64,000 nt of DNA. It comes from Pseudocercospora fijiensis CIRAD86. Lineage: Eukaryota; Ascomycota; Dothideomycetes; Mycosphaerellales; Mycosphaerellaceae. A model generated the notes under the pieces. The model was not told the origin of the DNA. It did not search any database and saw only the letters and a list, made by a program, of their open reading frames with translations. How positions within the stretch are numbered: position 1 is the stretch's first letter; every line of letters begins with the position of its first letter. The translations under genes were made by a program, and so were the position numbers. This document shows, piece after piece, positions 32,500 to 44,871 of this stretch. The stretch is from contig NW_006921535.1 in NCBI RefSeq assembly GCF_000340215.1, forward strand, positions 2,507,122-2,571,121. The letters run 5' to 3'.

Positions 32500-35400
32500 T
32501 TTACGATTACGGCTAACTCCGCCGGAACCGCGATGCTAATACTAGGCTAACGGACGTTATACGTCTCGTAGAAGAGACGATTAGTTAGTACTAGATCCGG
32601 AATGCTAAACTAGTAGTCGTCGCTATATACGTCTTTGCCCTTATTATTCTTCCTAATAGGTCTATACTCTTGCGCCGCTACGTAACGACTGCCTTTATAC
32701 TACGGGTCTATCGAACGGTACTGCTCCTTATCTACTAGTATAAACAGGTTTCGAATATCTATTACGCGCGACATCGCTACGTATAGCTGTCTATACGAGA
32801 ATAGTAACGCCCGAAGGTCTATACCGACATTGTCGAGGGTTTAACCCTACGCTTTATTAATTGTTATCGCGTAGCATACCTTTAACGGAAATTAGCGCCT
32901 AGAGATCGCCTACGGATACCTTCTACTCTCGATTAATTTAATATATAGAATAAGGTACTCGGCGTCGTTATACTCGTCGTTAAGCTTATATACCGCGATA
33001 TTATAGTCGTAGAGCGACGTTACTACTATACGCGTTCCGTTATAGATACCCTTATATAGGATTAGGTTTCTTATAATAGTTACTAGCGTTCCGACTTTTA
33101 AGCGTAAGAGGGCCGGTAGTAGACTAGGTAGCCGGAGTAGAGATATTATAGTAGATATACTCTCCTCGACTCCTAACTATTCGAGTGCTTTAGACGCCGC
33201 CTAATCGACGTAGTCTTTAGAGTAATACTTACGCGCCTCTTCGCTTCTAAATATACCGTTATAGAAGTCGTTAATCTAATCCGCTACGTCGTTACGTACG
33301 ATAAGAAGTACGCGCCTACGTAGCGTAGTTCGATCGATATACGAAGCCTTTATTAATTCCTAAGGGTAGACGGCCTTTACTAGCTAGTTAATGTTTAGAA
33401 CCTTCTTTAAGTACGGAGGTAGGCGTATCGGGCAATTAGCGTATAGTAGATTATACGCTAGGCGAAGGAGCTATCGCGAGTACTTTATCGCTACCGACGC
33501 TTCGGACTCCGCTTATAGTCGTATGTTTTTTGTTAACTATAGTACCCTAACGTCTGTCTAGAACGGCGTAGCGGTAATATATAGCTACGTAGCCGCCGCT
33601 ACCGCCGCGACCTTGTCGCCCTTAGAAGTTATATCGAAGAGCAAATACTACGCGAAATCTCTACTAAACATAACTAGGACACTACTAAACTATAGTAGCG
33701 TTTTCTCCCTAAGTATCCCTCTAAGATCGTATAGGAGGTAGTAGACGACTATAAAGTCGAAGCGCCGCTACGATAGCGCCTCGTCCTAGATAATTAATAT
33801 AGCGTCTTTAATTATATCTACTTCGAAGGTGCCTTTCTTTAGTATCGACTATAAATTTTCGGTACTATCGATAGGGATCTTAAAGCGATAGTACGCCGTC
33901 GTACCGCCTAGTAGTAGTAGGGCTACAATCCTAGTAGAAGCTATATAAAGCATAATCTTCCCTTTCGCGCGAAACGCCGTAGCTAAGGTTTTATATATAA
34001 ACGTCTTCCTAGTACTACTAAACCTATTTAAGAAGCGAAGGAATAACGACTACTCTGCCTTCTACTCGATACTAGCCCGAATCTCGACGAACGCCCTTCG
34101 CTAACTAGGGTTTAAAGCCTCTAATATAGACGTATATAGGTCGAACTAGTCTAATCGGTTGTAGTCTAACTCGCGCCGCTTCGCTATATTAACCCTAAAC
34201 TTCGCTTCCTAATATTCGTCTAGTATCGGTAAGGTAAGTTTCTATAGGTTTACTCTAGCGCGCCTTAGCTAGTCGATAATCGTTTAGAGCCCGAAGCTAC
34301 GGATTTTCTCCTAGCGATCCTCGTCCGCTACGAACTCTCCCTAGCGATAGAGCGTTAAGTAAACGTCGCTATAAAACTTATCCTAATAACGCTCCTAAAA
34401 CCTTAACTACTTATTACTACTTAGCTAGTTCTGCGTAATAAGGACTATAAACATCTAATAGAGCATCGACGCCGTCTTAGTATATGCGGCTTCCTTAAAC
34501 GCGATATCCTAGTAGTCTTCGGGTTATATCTTACCTAACGCCTCGGCCGCTTACTAGAAAGTCTCGTATACGACACTATTATAGGTACGAAGATGCTCGT
34601 ACGATCGCGGGCCGCGCGTTACCTATAAGAGCTTTAGTAAATATAGTAGTTTACCCTACGCTCGCGATAGCGTAAGTAGGTAGCTAATCGACTGCTATTT
34701 CTTCCTCGGCTTCTAAGCGTATGCCTTTAGATCCTATATAAACGATCGCGGGATAGCGACGTATAGCAGATCCGTCGTCTACTTATAGAATTTAGGATTA
34801 GAGTATAAATCGAAGAAGGCCGTTAACTTCGAGCGCCGTAGACGTCGCGCCCTATTATATATCTCGTCTAGTTCTTCGTCTATATCGAAATATATTAGAT
34901 CCTCGCTAGGCAAATGTATATTAAGTCGTACGACGGCGGGAAACGTATTCGCTTCCTTATAAGAGAAGATCCGGTATACTGCTTAACTAGGACTAATATA
35001 GCGTATATTAAGGTGCGCCTCTGTTTCGTCGTCTAGATGCTTAATATGTATTAATACGCGCTCGACCGCTTTAAAGATATACTTGTAGATATACTTTACG
35101 ATCGCTACTAAGCGTACCTATTCGACGTTAATATAGCACTTAAAGCGCTTTAGTAGGTATAGATTATAGGGAACGATCTATCGGTTGTCGAATATATACG
35201 ACTTCTTCTCTATATATTTCTTAAAGCACTTCTTATTATCGCGACGCCGGTACTTAGCGAAGCTATCTAGGGGTAGGATAGTATAGTCGCTAAAGCTATA
35301 TAAGAATCCCTTCTTATACTATATAGCTCCTTGTCCCTAGTCGCACTCCCGCCTATAGTAGGGCCTATAGGTTATACACTTTTTAACTAACTTCCTAAGC

Positions 35401-38000
35401 GAACTATCTAGGTCGATGTCCTCGCTTAGTAGTTTAGCGAGAATAAAATTATCGATATAGGCGGCCGGCTCGCCTACGACATCCTTATCTATCTAAATTA
35501 GTATATATATATAGGGCAACCCGCGCTTCTAGTACTCTACCCTCTAGTAGCGCGCGATATACTTCCCTATTATATTGCCTTCGGATAGATTATTAAGGAG
35601 CTACGCTGCCTTACGGGCGAAAATACGCGCTATAATATCCGGTCGATCGGATGCCCTCTAGTTCGTAAATAGACAACTCTATACCTCTAGCTAGTCTAGA
35701 TTCGCTATTATAGTAATAAAGTATATTAGTACCCCGAAGTGCTCTACTAGCGCTATCGAATCTTTATACTAATTATATATCTACCGATCTCTATCTATAA
35801 ACGACGATAGTAGGATTACCTAAGGGAACCTAAGACTTTCTAGGCCCTCCGCTAGTTACCCGGACTTAGGATTCGTACGCCGCCCGCCTATAGGCTCGCG
35901 CCTCTTATTAAGCCTATCTATAACCTTACCCGCTATCCGCCGACTAATATCGCTAGCGTTTTGCGTTAGGAAGAAGTCTTATACCTAATTATATAAAGCG
36001 GCGCAAATAGTCGCTTAGTTCTTGCGATACTATAGGATTGTATTTAGGTCGATAGTAGCCTAAGCGTCGACCGCTAGCTACTAGAAGAGCCGCCGCCTAT
36101 AGAAAATAGTCGGGAATACCGCTAGACGCGTATATAGTATAAACTTCTAGTAATTACGTAGTGTTATGCTTTTACTACGTCTAACTCCGCGCCCTAACTC
36201 CTAGAAGTAACCGGGCGTACCTTTCGCCTAGAGTAAAACATAGTAGAGCGGGAAGTAGGTAGAATAGAACCGATTTACGTACTATAACCTACCTATACTA
36301 CTATCCTCGCCCTAAGACGCGATAGTAAAATTACGCGCCTTACCCTCTAACCTTTTATATATTAACCGCCGGGCTAACTCGAAGCTAGCTGCCTACTCGA
36401 TACTCGCTATATCCCCGTCCGAGTATAGCGCGGCTACCTCCGTCGACGTAGGACGGTAGAACGCGCGCGTCTGCGTTTTCCCGTTATATACGATATCTAT
36501 TATCGCCGCTCGAAATTTAACCTCGTACGCCTTATCGCTTTGCTTAAAAAATTCGTATACCGACTTAAACTGCTAGTAGAACGCATTCTCCCTCCGAATT
36601 ACCTAGATAAGTTTTCTAAGCGTGTCTATCCGTAGCTTAGGGTACTGCTTATAGCAAGTTTCTGCGGCATAATCTTAGTCGTAGAAGTATAGCTATATAT
36701 AGCGCGGGACGCTGTTTTTACCGAAAAAATTGCTATCTAAATAGTACGCTTCGCTATACACTATTACCGGCTAAACGCTAGAACCGACGCAGGAGCTAGT
36801 GTCTGCTATAAACGACGTAAAAGCTATCGCACCGTTATACCTACGTATATTCTTCTAGAATTCGCAGGCGGTAACGTCTATCCCTATTAGTAACTGCTCT
36901 ATTTTATTAGGAGGGATCGGGCTATCGAAAGGCGTAATACTACTATTTAAGTAGCACGAATTAAATTTCGGGGCTGCTTTACTACTTAGGTATATACGCT
37001 CGTTAATAAAATAATTAGCGTTATACTTCGAATAAATATAAATTATCTCCCTAATAGAATAGACTTTAAGCGACTTTAGCCGGCGTACGTAGGCTTTAGG
37101 CAAGTTCCTCGTCGGCTCTAGCTATAGCCGCCTACCGACTACTCGCTTCCTAGCTCTCCTCTCCTCCTACGTATAGTTCGAGCCGTAGATATACCTAGCT
37201 AGCGTCGCGGTAGCTTCCTACGTAGCGTCTACTAGTTCCCTATACTTAGCTAGATTTTCTAGGGGTAGAGAGATAGTAAACGCGAGACCTAGCTATAACT
37301 AGTATACTTCGAAAGACTTACTAGGTACTCCTTCTCGCGCGGCGTCTATATCTCTCGCGGTATCCGCGTCTACGTACGTCTCTTAGCCGATAGGGACGCG
37401 GTTAATTTCGATAGTACTGCGTATCGACTCTACTAAAGGAAAAGGGAGATTGTCTACTAGATAGAATCCTAGCAAGTCGTTAGGATCGAATATGTCGAAA
37501 TCTCCCTATTCCTCGTCTAACGTATCGGCGTAGACCTTATTACTCCTATCTAGCCGCGCCGCGATCTCGGCGGTTACGCCGGGTTCGTTATATATTAGAG
37601 TAGCGCCGAGGGTTGATGTTAAAAGAGTCAAACCGTTATCGCCTATAGTATTATCTTCGAAAGGAGCGCTATCTACTATAGGCGACGCTAACGTATACGA
37701 CGCGGTAGACGGCTATACGACCTAGACCGCCGCTATAGTAGATAGTATATTCTGCTCCCGTAGCGCCTAATCGAGCGTAGGAGCTATTTCGGGCGCGTAA
37801 GTACGATAGAGAGGCGTCTAGTTATAGCTAACGGGACCGCTAAATGCTTTAACTTCCTACCTTTCGCTATACTATATATACGTAAGTAACGATAGAGAAG
37901 GGGAGGTAGAGGACCGCGTATTGCGCTTCGAACGCTTGCTCTGCCTTACGACTATCGTCGGAGGCGTTAGCAAAGTACGCTTACGTATAGGAGTTCGGAG
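32500..38000 (-). pseudogene. Helitron Rep/PIF1-helicase polyprotein relic
   Basis: On the minus strand, from N to C terminus: an open 82-residue piece at 36855-37103; Rep-side box KRGLPYIYILI (about 35500-35540; family QKRGLPHAHIL); helicase region with RKTFIYKTLA (about 33980-34030, altered Walker A) and GGTTAYYRFKIPID (about 33880-33925); C-terminal box QLYVAMSRV (about 32770-32800) after AITINKA and TLDNVGIDLR. This is the fused HUH endonuclease plus PIF1 helicase layout of Helitrons. Scattered TAG/TAA and replaced residues show it is dead. Confidence 0.85.
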
Positions 38001-38200
38001 TTTAGATGCTATAATTAGATAGAAAGTAATCTAAGGGATATTAGGATATTCGATATATACGACCGTAGCAGCCGATATTAGGCTCTTTAATATAGCTCCT
38101 CTACGGCTTACGGAATTATAGTAGCTAATATCGCCTAATATTTGTAACTCTATAGTTACTAGACATTTCTACTATAGCTAATTAATATAGGTAAAGTTTC

Positions 38201-41200
38201 GCTAACCGACCCGATAGGCCTATTCGTAATCTACATTTTGCGATATATTACAAAAAATACTATAACGCTGCATATTTTACGTAGGGCATATCTATTTAAT
38301 TACGATATGTCTAGCTATAGTAAGACTAAGAGACAAGGTATAAATAGCTAAGGTAGGGAATATTAGAAAAAAGCAAATATACGAAAGTTAGCTTAGGGCG
38401 GCAATAAGAGACAAAGTACGCCCGCCTAGTTTTCTAGGTCTAAGTAATCCGTATCTCTTCTAGTTTTCTAAGCACCTCGACTACTTCTACGCTATATAAA
38501 TAGAAACTATTTTTCCCTTACCGCCTTTAGCGTTATACCTAGACTCTACGGTCTACCGCGTCTTTGCTACTTATAAGCTCGTTGCCCTTATTCTATAAGA
38601 ACTAGCCGTACTCTACTCTCTAACCGAAGTCGACGAATTTAAGTATATCGATCCTCGCGGTACGAAAGACTTGTTCCGTCGCCTTCCGACCGAACTAGTA
38701 GCTATCTAACGCGTCTATTACCTCTTCCGTATCGTCGTATAAGGCCGCATTAAAATTAATAACCTCCTCCTAGATCTAAAATAGTATACCCCGACGCGGT
38801 ACGATACCTACTTCGCGCCGCTACTATAGTTCCTCTATTACGTCGGACTAAACCTAAAAGAACTAGCCTCCCTGCCTATAGAGAATCCTCGTCTATAATT
38901 ACGGATCCGATAGAATAACGTACTCCCTTACGACGTTAAGTTCTATATATTAAACGTTATCTACGCTTAGAGGAGTAGCAACTACTTTCTATATCTCCCG
39001 AAATAGGTAAATAATACCGATAGCGTATAATCGTAGCGCCTATAGCCGGCGGCCGTCTTTAGTAGTACGCGTCGCATTATACTTAGCTTGCTATTCTACT
39101 AGCACTCCCCTTTCCTATATAAAGGCGAATTGTGTCGCTACCGTAGTATAATCGGCCGAGATATCGATATCGACGTAGCGAACGCGCCGACGCTAGAAGA
39201 CGTCTTTAACTAGATTATAGCCCTACTAAACTAGGTGCGACCTCCCTAGACGCGTAGCGCCTTCTATATAATAGTAGATTAGGCGTAGTTTAATAACTAA
39301 TACCGTTAATACTTTAATTATAGGCGATACGGGCCGCTTAGAGTTTGTAACTATAGCTACTCTAGACGGCCTTAGTATCGCTATCGCCCCGATACCCTAG
39401 CTATAGGGGAACTGTTAGACGAGACGTAGGAGGAAATCCGCGGCTCGACTATATAGCCGTTCTCTAAGTAAGCCGTAATCGATATTATATATAATTACAA
39501 TTTAGGCATCTATCGGGGTTTATAGTTTAATAGTTACGTAGATACAATATGCCTACCTAGGTTAGTATTACGCGAGGTCTATCTAAACGGTATACCGAAT
39601 AGTTAATCGGGGGTTAATAATACGTAGGCTATTTAGTAAATTGCGATATAGTAGGGAGGCGATAGTATAGATCTTAGCTTAGATATCGCTCGCTCCTTTA
39701 TAGTTTCTAATAACGTAGCTGCCTTTATGTCTACCGTCTCTATCGCCCTTTTGTATATCGTACCCGGCCCTTATATCTGTCGGCTGTGTCTTTTATATCG
39801 ACTATATAAACCGTTAAGCTCGAGGCCTTAGGCCGCGATAACGTAATCGCGTAACGCTCGGCTACTTCCGCGTAACTTAGATTTCGGCCGATATTAGTCG
39901 CTTTTTCTACCTGCTCTAACCTACCTTGCTTTAAATACCTTCTATAGTATATAATACCTATACCTTTATTTAGACTTAAGTACTATCTATTACCCGTATA
40001 TCTACCCTTAACGCAATGTTAAGTACCTTCGAGGTATGTCTAGCGTATTAACTAGTACCGATATAGCTAATATAACCTAGATAGCGACCGCGGGCAACGC
40101 TTAGAACCTGCCTGTTATCGATATAAACGCGCTTAAGACGCCGCGCGCTACCGACCTAAGGCGCTAGCCGGTTTTCTCTAGAGTGCTAGATAGTATAGAG
40201 TTCCCTAATAGCGAGCCTATTAAGGCGGATAGCGGCCTTACTATACGCGGTACCTACGCTTAGCTACTCGAGGCATACGACGAATATAGCGGCTAGATTA
40301 TTAGTAAAGGAAACTCGGAGGAGATCGATTACTTATAAGGACACTAATCTACGTTTGTATTACCGACGTTAGCCGCTAACTGCCGCTAGCATATACGTCG
40401 GCTATATAAAGCCTCTACTAGGCGCTATATATACTATAGCGCGAGCTGTGTTTGCCTACGAAATACGCGACCTTATCTAGGTTAGCGATATAGGTAGACA
40501 CCTAAAGCTTAAGCTTATCGCTGTCTAGTACAACGGCAACGTCGGCCGTAAGACCCTCTATACTAAGCAAGATCTGCTCCTATACGGTATACTAACTCTA
40601 CCGAATAACCCTAGTAAGCCTGCTTCCTATATGCTCGTCGTAAACGACTAGAGCTAGGTAACCTTTACGTAGCACCTATACGACGTCTTACGTAAAAGAA
40701 ACCTAAACGTTAATAACGCCTATAGTAACGACGATATTAAGCGCAATCCGGATAAGTACGTATAGTATATATAGTAGGCGATCTCGATACTAATACGGGA
40801 ATTGTATAGAGATAGCGGACGGTATAACTCTAGTAACCTAGTATAGTTATAGCTAAAGTAATCGATACTATCGCGTCGGAGGTACGCGTACGCGATATAC
40901 TCTATATCTTCTCTATACCTACCTTTACCGTCGCTACTATACGACTACTATACCTTACGTAGTAGCTAGCTATACGTAGATAGTACTACTAGTAATCTTA
41001 CGAAGCGCGATAGAATACCGCGAATCCGGTAGTACCTAAATTAGTAGAAATAAAATAAAAATAGTCTTACCCTTACCGTCGCCTATATTCTACTATATGT
41101 TTCGCTCTCCTCTTCTACTCCTCCTATTTCCTCCCTACTACTATACTACCTTTCCCGTAATAGACTAACTCTCTACTTACTACCGCTACGAAAATTGCGA

Positions 41201-41470
41201 CAACCGCGTACGCTATCTTCGCGATATACTAGTAAGACGTATCGATTCGCGCTATCCTAATAGCGAAAAGAGAGTCTCTCTTCTAAACCTTGCCCCCTCC
41301 TCTTCTTGTTTTCGCTAATCCTCTATTTACTCTCTACTCTCTCTCTATCGCGCGCTAATACTATATCTACTCCTTTAGTAAAGAAAGACGCAGTACGATA
41401 GGAGCGGCGTTCTAGTACGTAACCGGAGCTAAGCGAGTAGGGACGTTTATAGCTACTACGTAAATAGAGT
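38201..41470. mobile_element. Unassigned RIP-mutated repeat sequence
   Basis: About 3.3 kb of the same TpA-rich composition. Frames on either strand contain protein-like stretches between frequent stops, but no domain I can name. It may be the 5' part of the Helitron or one or more other elements. Confidence 0.5.
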
Positions 41471-41476
41471 CTCCTA

Positions 41477-41657
41477 GCTAATTAGGTAGTCCTAAAGGTT
41501 ATACCCTCGCTAGTTATTAGTATTAGAAGCTAGCTCTAGTTAGCGAAATGCCGAACTATATACCGTACTATATAGGGTAAAGTTTAGTAGCCTGCCTTAC
41601 GTAATATTATAGATAGGGGGTTTAATTCCCTTATTAGCTACGATATTTTTTTTTTTT
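41477..41657 (+). ncRNA. tRNA-like structure 1 with pol III-type T run
   Basis: AGCTAAT at the 5' side pairs with ATTAGCT at the 3' side like an acceptor stem; just inside the 3' arm is GGGGG-TTTAATT-CCCTT, a T-arm with a 7-base loop in which TTC has become TTT. A run of 12 T (41646-41657) follows a few bases later, as for RNA polymerase III termination. The interior is too long for a plain tRNA. Possibly tRNA-derived (SINE-like) or a tRNA with a long insertion. Confidence 0.35.
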
Positions 41658-41692
41658 AGATTTATATAATTATCTATATTCTACGACTCTCT

Positions 41693-41820
41693 AGCTAATT
41701 AGATCGGTTCTAGATACTAAGAGTTATTCGCTCGTAGTCCCCGTAGAGACACGGGGTAGTAACTAGCGAGGGTATGATTTTTAGTATCGGAGGTTCGAAT
41801 CCTCTATTAGCTATCCTTTT
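41693..41820 (+). ncRNA. tRNA-like structure 2
   Basis: Same outer pair AGCTAAT/ATTAGCT; T-arm GGAGG-TTCGAAT-CCTCT is fully canonical; GATACTAA (about 41710) pairs perfectly with TTAGTATC ahead of the T-arm as an anticodon-type stem; TAGA-TCGGT-TCTA could be the D-arm. About 60 bases, including hairpin CCCCGT-AGAGAC-ACGGGG, fill the anticodon position like an intron. TTTT at 41817-41820. I cannot assign an anticodon. Confidence 0.4.
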
Positions 41821-42041
41821 ACGCTTACGTAAGGAAGACGATCTATACCCGTTCGCGAGGCGGCCGCGAGGCCCGGGAGTAGCCGCGAATTTTGAAGTTC
41901 CCGCACGTAATTTCCCCGCGTTCTCCTCGTTCTCGTTTCGCCCGATTCGGTCAGTCCCAGCACTTGTTTTCGGGTTATTCTAACATTATATAGAATTATC
42001 AGCGCTCTCGATGCTAATTTCAATCTCCATTGCGGTCCTCT

Positions 42042-42527
42042 ATGAGCTACCGAAAGACTGATAACGGTCCATCAAGCGCGGAAGCACGCCTAAGCTCAAT
42101 AGCATCCCATCTTCAAGCCAAGTCCTCCCTCCCAACCATCATGTCCGAACGACCCTTTATAACCTGCCATGTCCTCGACACAATCTCTGGCAAGCCTGGC
42201 GCAGGCATAGATGTCAAGCTGAAGCTCATATCTCCTTCTCAAGCCACTACGGCCCACTGGACCGCTACCACGAACAGCGATGGACGTGTTCCTGCTTGGA
42301 GCTCTTCTGCAAACATCAACGAGATTGTGAGCAAGGTCAAGGCAGAGCTCGCAGATGACGACCAGATGATTTGGAGCTTGACCTTTGACACGGAGAAGTA
42401 CTTTGGCAAAGGCAAAACATTCTGGCCGGAGGTCGAGCTGAGATTCGCCGCGAAGAAGGAGGAAGAACATTATCATGTCCCGCTTCTGCTGGGACCGTGG
42501 AGTTATACGACATATAGAGGCTCATGA
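42042..42527 (+). CDS. 5-hydroxyisourate hydrolase (transthyretin-like), with PTS2-like leader
   Basis: 161 residues from ATG 42042, or 128 from the internal ATG 42141. The domain begins FITCHVLDTISGKPGAG and ends in the signature YRGS at the C terminus, which distinguishes HIU hydrolases from transthyretin. Known: the enzyme hydrolyses 5-hydroxyisourate, made by urate oxidase, to OHCU in purine breakdown. The longer start is preferred because residues 16-24 read RLSSIASHL, an exact match to the peroxisomal PTS2 pattern R-L-x5-H-L; urate oxidase is peroxisomal in fungi. Both products might be made by leaky scanning. Neighbours are unrelated to purine metabolism. Confidence 0.93.
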   Translation: MSYRKTDNGPSSAEARLSSIASHLQAKSSLPTIMSERPFITCHVLDTISGKPGAGIDVKLKLISPSQATTAHWTATTNSDGRVPAWSSSANINEIVSKVKAELADDDQMIWSLTFDTEKYFGKGKTFWPEVELRFAAKKEEEHYHVPLLLGPWSYTTYRGS

Positions 42528-43567
42528 TGAGCGTGCTGCCTTCAACATTGATGTCTGGCGACGCTGCTACGAGATCCGGTCACGCCATGACGAGGGATGT
42601 TGTCAATGGCGGGCGCGTGCACTTCGGAGACCACTTCGAAAGCATTACATACACTATGCACTCACGACTGGTGGGCAAATGGAATATCCACTGAAACCAC
42701 ATATATCGATTCCGATGTCTATAGCCAGCACTCTACGAACTAGGATGGATTTGGGAGCAATACTTCGTACAACTTGCACAAATTGGTAGCACAAGCCGGT
42801 CAGGGCAGAGGCAAGATATACTGAGAAGAAAAGGGCCCGATATCAAGAGACCCGCTCGCCGGCCATTCAGCTTGCGGCCCAAAGCAAGACCTAAGTTGTG
42901 CTTCATAACAAGCAATTGGAGCTTGCCCCGACCGAAAAATCTGAGAATACGAAGGCCTGCTGTGTATAGGCCTGGTCAAGAGCAGACTTCTGGTCCGAAC
43001 GGAGAGCAGATGGACGAATTTGACTGAGCGAGGAAGGCAGCCGGCGTCTGGACTCTGAAGGTCCCAGCGGAAGATTTCGGTACCGAGCTTGGACATACTC
43101 TCCTTGGCGAAGCATATTCATGAACGACAATAATGTCCCGGCACGCAAGGCTGCTCTTGGGCTCTTAGGCAGGACATGGGCGCAGCGACAGCCGCGTAGC
43201 ACCGAGAACTTTGTCGTGACTGCCGGACGTGGAACCCATCGCGACATTTGATCTTCCAGGATGTGGTCGATAGTTGTACGGCTCCTTCATTGGAGCATCT
43301 GCTAAGTTCGCATGCTCTTCTGCAGAATGAAAGTCAAAGCTCAGTGGAGTCCCTGTAAGTATGCGCGGTTCGGCTCAGCTTGTACCTCTCGCGTGGGCGC
43401 CAACTGTGCGTGGCCAGGCTGGCATCTGGCGGCATCTCTCGGTCTCTCAAGGGAGCGAGAGAATGTTATTATGTCAGTATGCCAAGTAGATATACGATGT
43501 CAAGACATGTACAGACTTCGTCTCTGAATCCCAAATACATATTCCTCACATCTGAAGCGCTCGACCC
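42528..43567. other. Intergenic interval
   Basis: About 1 kb of normal composition between HIU hydrolase and the NTF2-like gene. Only short, unconvincing ORFs on both strands. Confidence 0.5.
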
Positions 43568-44125
43568 ATGCAGCAAAAACAGAACATGGCAGTAGAAAGA
43601 GACCTCTACGACCGCCTCGCTGCCACAGCCAAGGGCTTCATCGAAGCCGCCAATGCTGCAACACCACGCGACAATAACCCAGACTACGACCTCATCAAAT
43701 CCTTCGCAGCTCCACACTTTCGCATAGAATGGGCACCCAAACTCTTCGCCCGGAATAGTCCTCTACTCGGCGACGCGAAAGACATCGAAGGCTTCTGCAA
43801 CCACATTCGAGGCATGTCGGCGAATCTCTCGACTTGGGCGATCCTCGTCAATGACATGTTCGTGGATGTGAAAAGGAGGACTGTGATTGCAAGAGCTGAT
43901 TTCTGGATGTTGCCGAATGGTGGGGAGAAAGTGTGTAATGATATCGTGTTTTTTGTCAAGTGTGATGAGAGCGGGGAGAAGATTGTTGATTGTTGTGAGT
44001 ATGTTGATCCTGCTGCGAGTCAGGCTATTAGGGATCAGATTGCGGCGAAGACTTGGGAGAGTAAGACTGCGCAGGCCAAGAGGGTGGATGGGTCAATGGG
44101 GATGGTGGACGTTGGGGTGTTGTGA
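43568..44125 (+). CDS. NTF2-like / SnoaL-fold protein, function unknown
   Basis: Single exon, 185 residues. A helical N-terminal part (LYDRLAATAKGFIEAAN), then DYDLIKSFAAPHFRIEWAPKLF and an alternating strand pattern (VDVKRRTVIARADFWM, NDIVFFVKCDESGEKIVDCCEYVD) fit the cone-shaped NTF2/SnoaL fold. This fold occurs in small cyclases, isomerases and scaffold proteins, and no catalytic set can be assigned here. No signal peptide or membrane segment. Confidence 0.75.
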   Translation: MQQKQNMAVERDLYDRLAATAKGFIEAANAATPRDNNPDYDLIKSFAAPHFRIEWAPKLFARNSPLLGDAKDIEGFCNHIRGMSANLSTWAILVNDMFVDVKRRTVIARADFWMLPNGGEKVCNDIVFFVKCDESGEKIVDCCEYVDPAASQAIRDQIAAKTWESKTAQAKRVDGSMGMVDVGVL

Positions 44126-44541
44126 GCGCGGAAGAAGTTCTTGGAGGATAGATCGATTACCTTTCTGGTAGGGTGTTGATATGCTCTGAAAAGCGACGGC
44201 CTCTTGGTGAATAACAGCTTTCACTCTTCTTTGATTGTGCAGCCTTTTCAGGCCATTCATCTCCTCTTTCTTCCGATGACCAGAAAACTAATCCGCCTAT
44301 ATGTTTAGAACGCGATCATATCGTTCGGTTACAACCATGGAGGGACTAGGCGTGAGTGAATAGAGACCTCGAGAGGCGTCTGCCATATTGCACTTGCGTA
44401 CAACTCTTCCCGGTTCTCTTCACGACCCAGTAGCTTGATTGACCTGCTTTGTAGCATTCCGTGCCCCCAGGGACGCGAGCACCAGACCGAGTTCCCCTTC
44501 GCTGAGCCCTTCACGATTGCTATCAATGTGTCGTGCACGTA

Positions 44542-44871
44542 TCACTTCGCATTCTCGTTTCCTTGCTCTTTCGCTTCACGCTTTCTCTGCAGATACTCCT
44601 CGTATCTCTTTCTTCGCTCATCGATGCCATCTGCGAGACCTGGATCTATCCATCCTCGGAAAGGATCTCCTACCGCGCCCTGCCTAGCATCATGGCTTCT
44701 GTCACGCTCCATATACCGCTGCCAGGTCTTGGACGGAAGCTCGGTCGCGGCATTGAATATGCGTGGAATCTGCTCGGAGACGAAGTGTCGTGCTATTGAC
44801 TGACATGTCTGTAGGATCGTGTTCGGATCTCGCGGATCAGTGCCACCAGACGACATCTCCGATATCAGCAA
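44542..44871 (-). CDS. Small hypothetical protein
   Basis: 109 residues from ATG 44871, or 104 from 44856 (MSSGGTDPRDPN). Contains SIARHFVSEQIPRIF and WQRYMERDRSHDARQ and ends in a charged helix rich in Lys/Arg/Glu (ERRKRYEEYLQRKREAKEQ). I do not recognise it. Its composition is protein-like and the frame is closed by proper start and stop, but other readings of the region are possible. Confidence 0.4.
   Translation of the reverse strand: MLISEMSSGGTDPRDPNTILQTCQSIARHFVSEQIPRIFNAATELPSKTWQRYMERDRSHDARQGAVGDPFRGWIDPGLADGIDERRKRYEEYLQRKREAKEQGNENAK

Larger units (their letters stand above)
29604..38200 (-). mobile_element. Helitron (rolling-circle transposon), RIP-degraded; 3' end resolved, 5' end not
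   Basis: Read on the minus strand, the element ends with a perfect 9-bp hairpin (GTCCGCGTC-TGC-GACGCGGAC), then CAGGGA and the canonical CTAG, followed by host T. That is the textbook Helitron 3' end, at plus 29604-29634. The minus strand encodes Rep and PIF1-type helicase remnants in the right order. The 5' TC end could not be identified; coding signal fades near 38.0-38.2 kb, but the RIP-mutated sequence continues to about 41.8 kb, so the true 5' end may lie further right. Confidence 0.85.

Noticed and set aside
41640..41670. Helitron 5' terminus at TAGA next to T
   Set aside because: TAGA|T is too common in TpA-rich sequence to be used as evidence, and the flanking T run fits pol III termination better.
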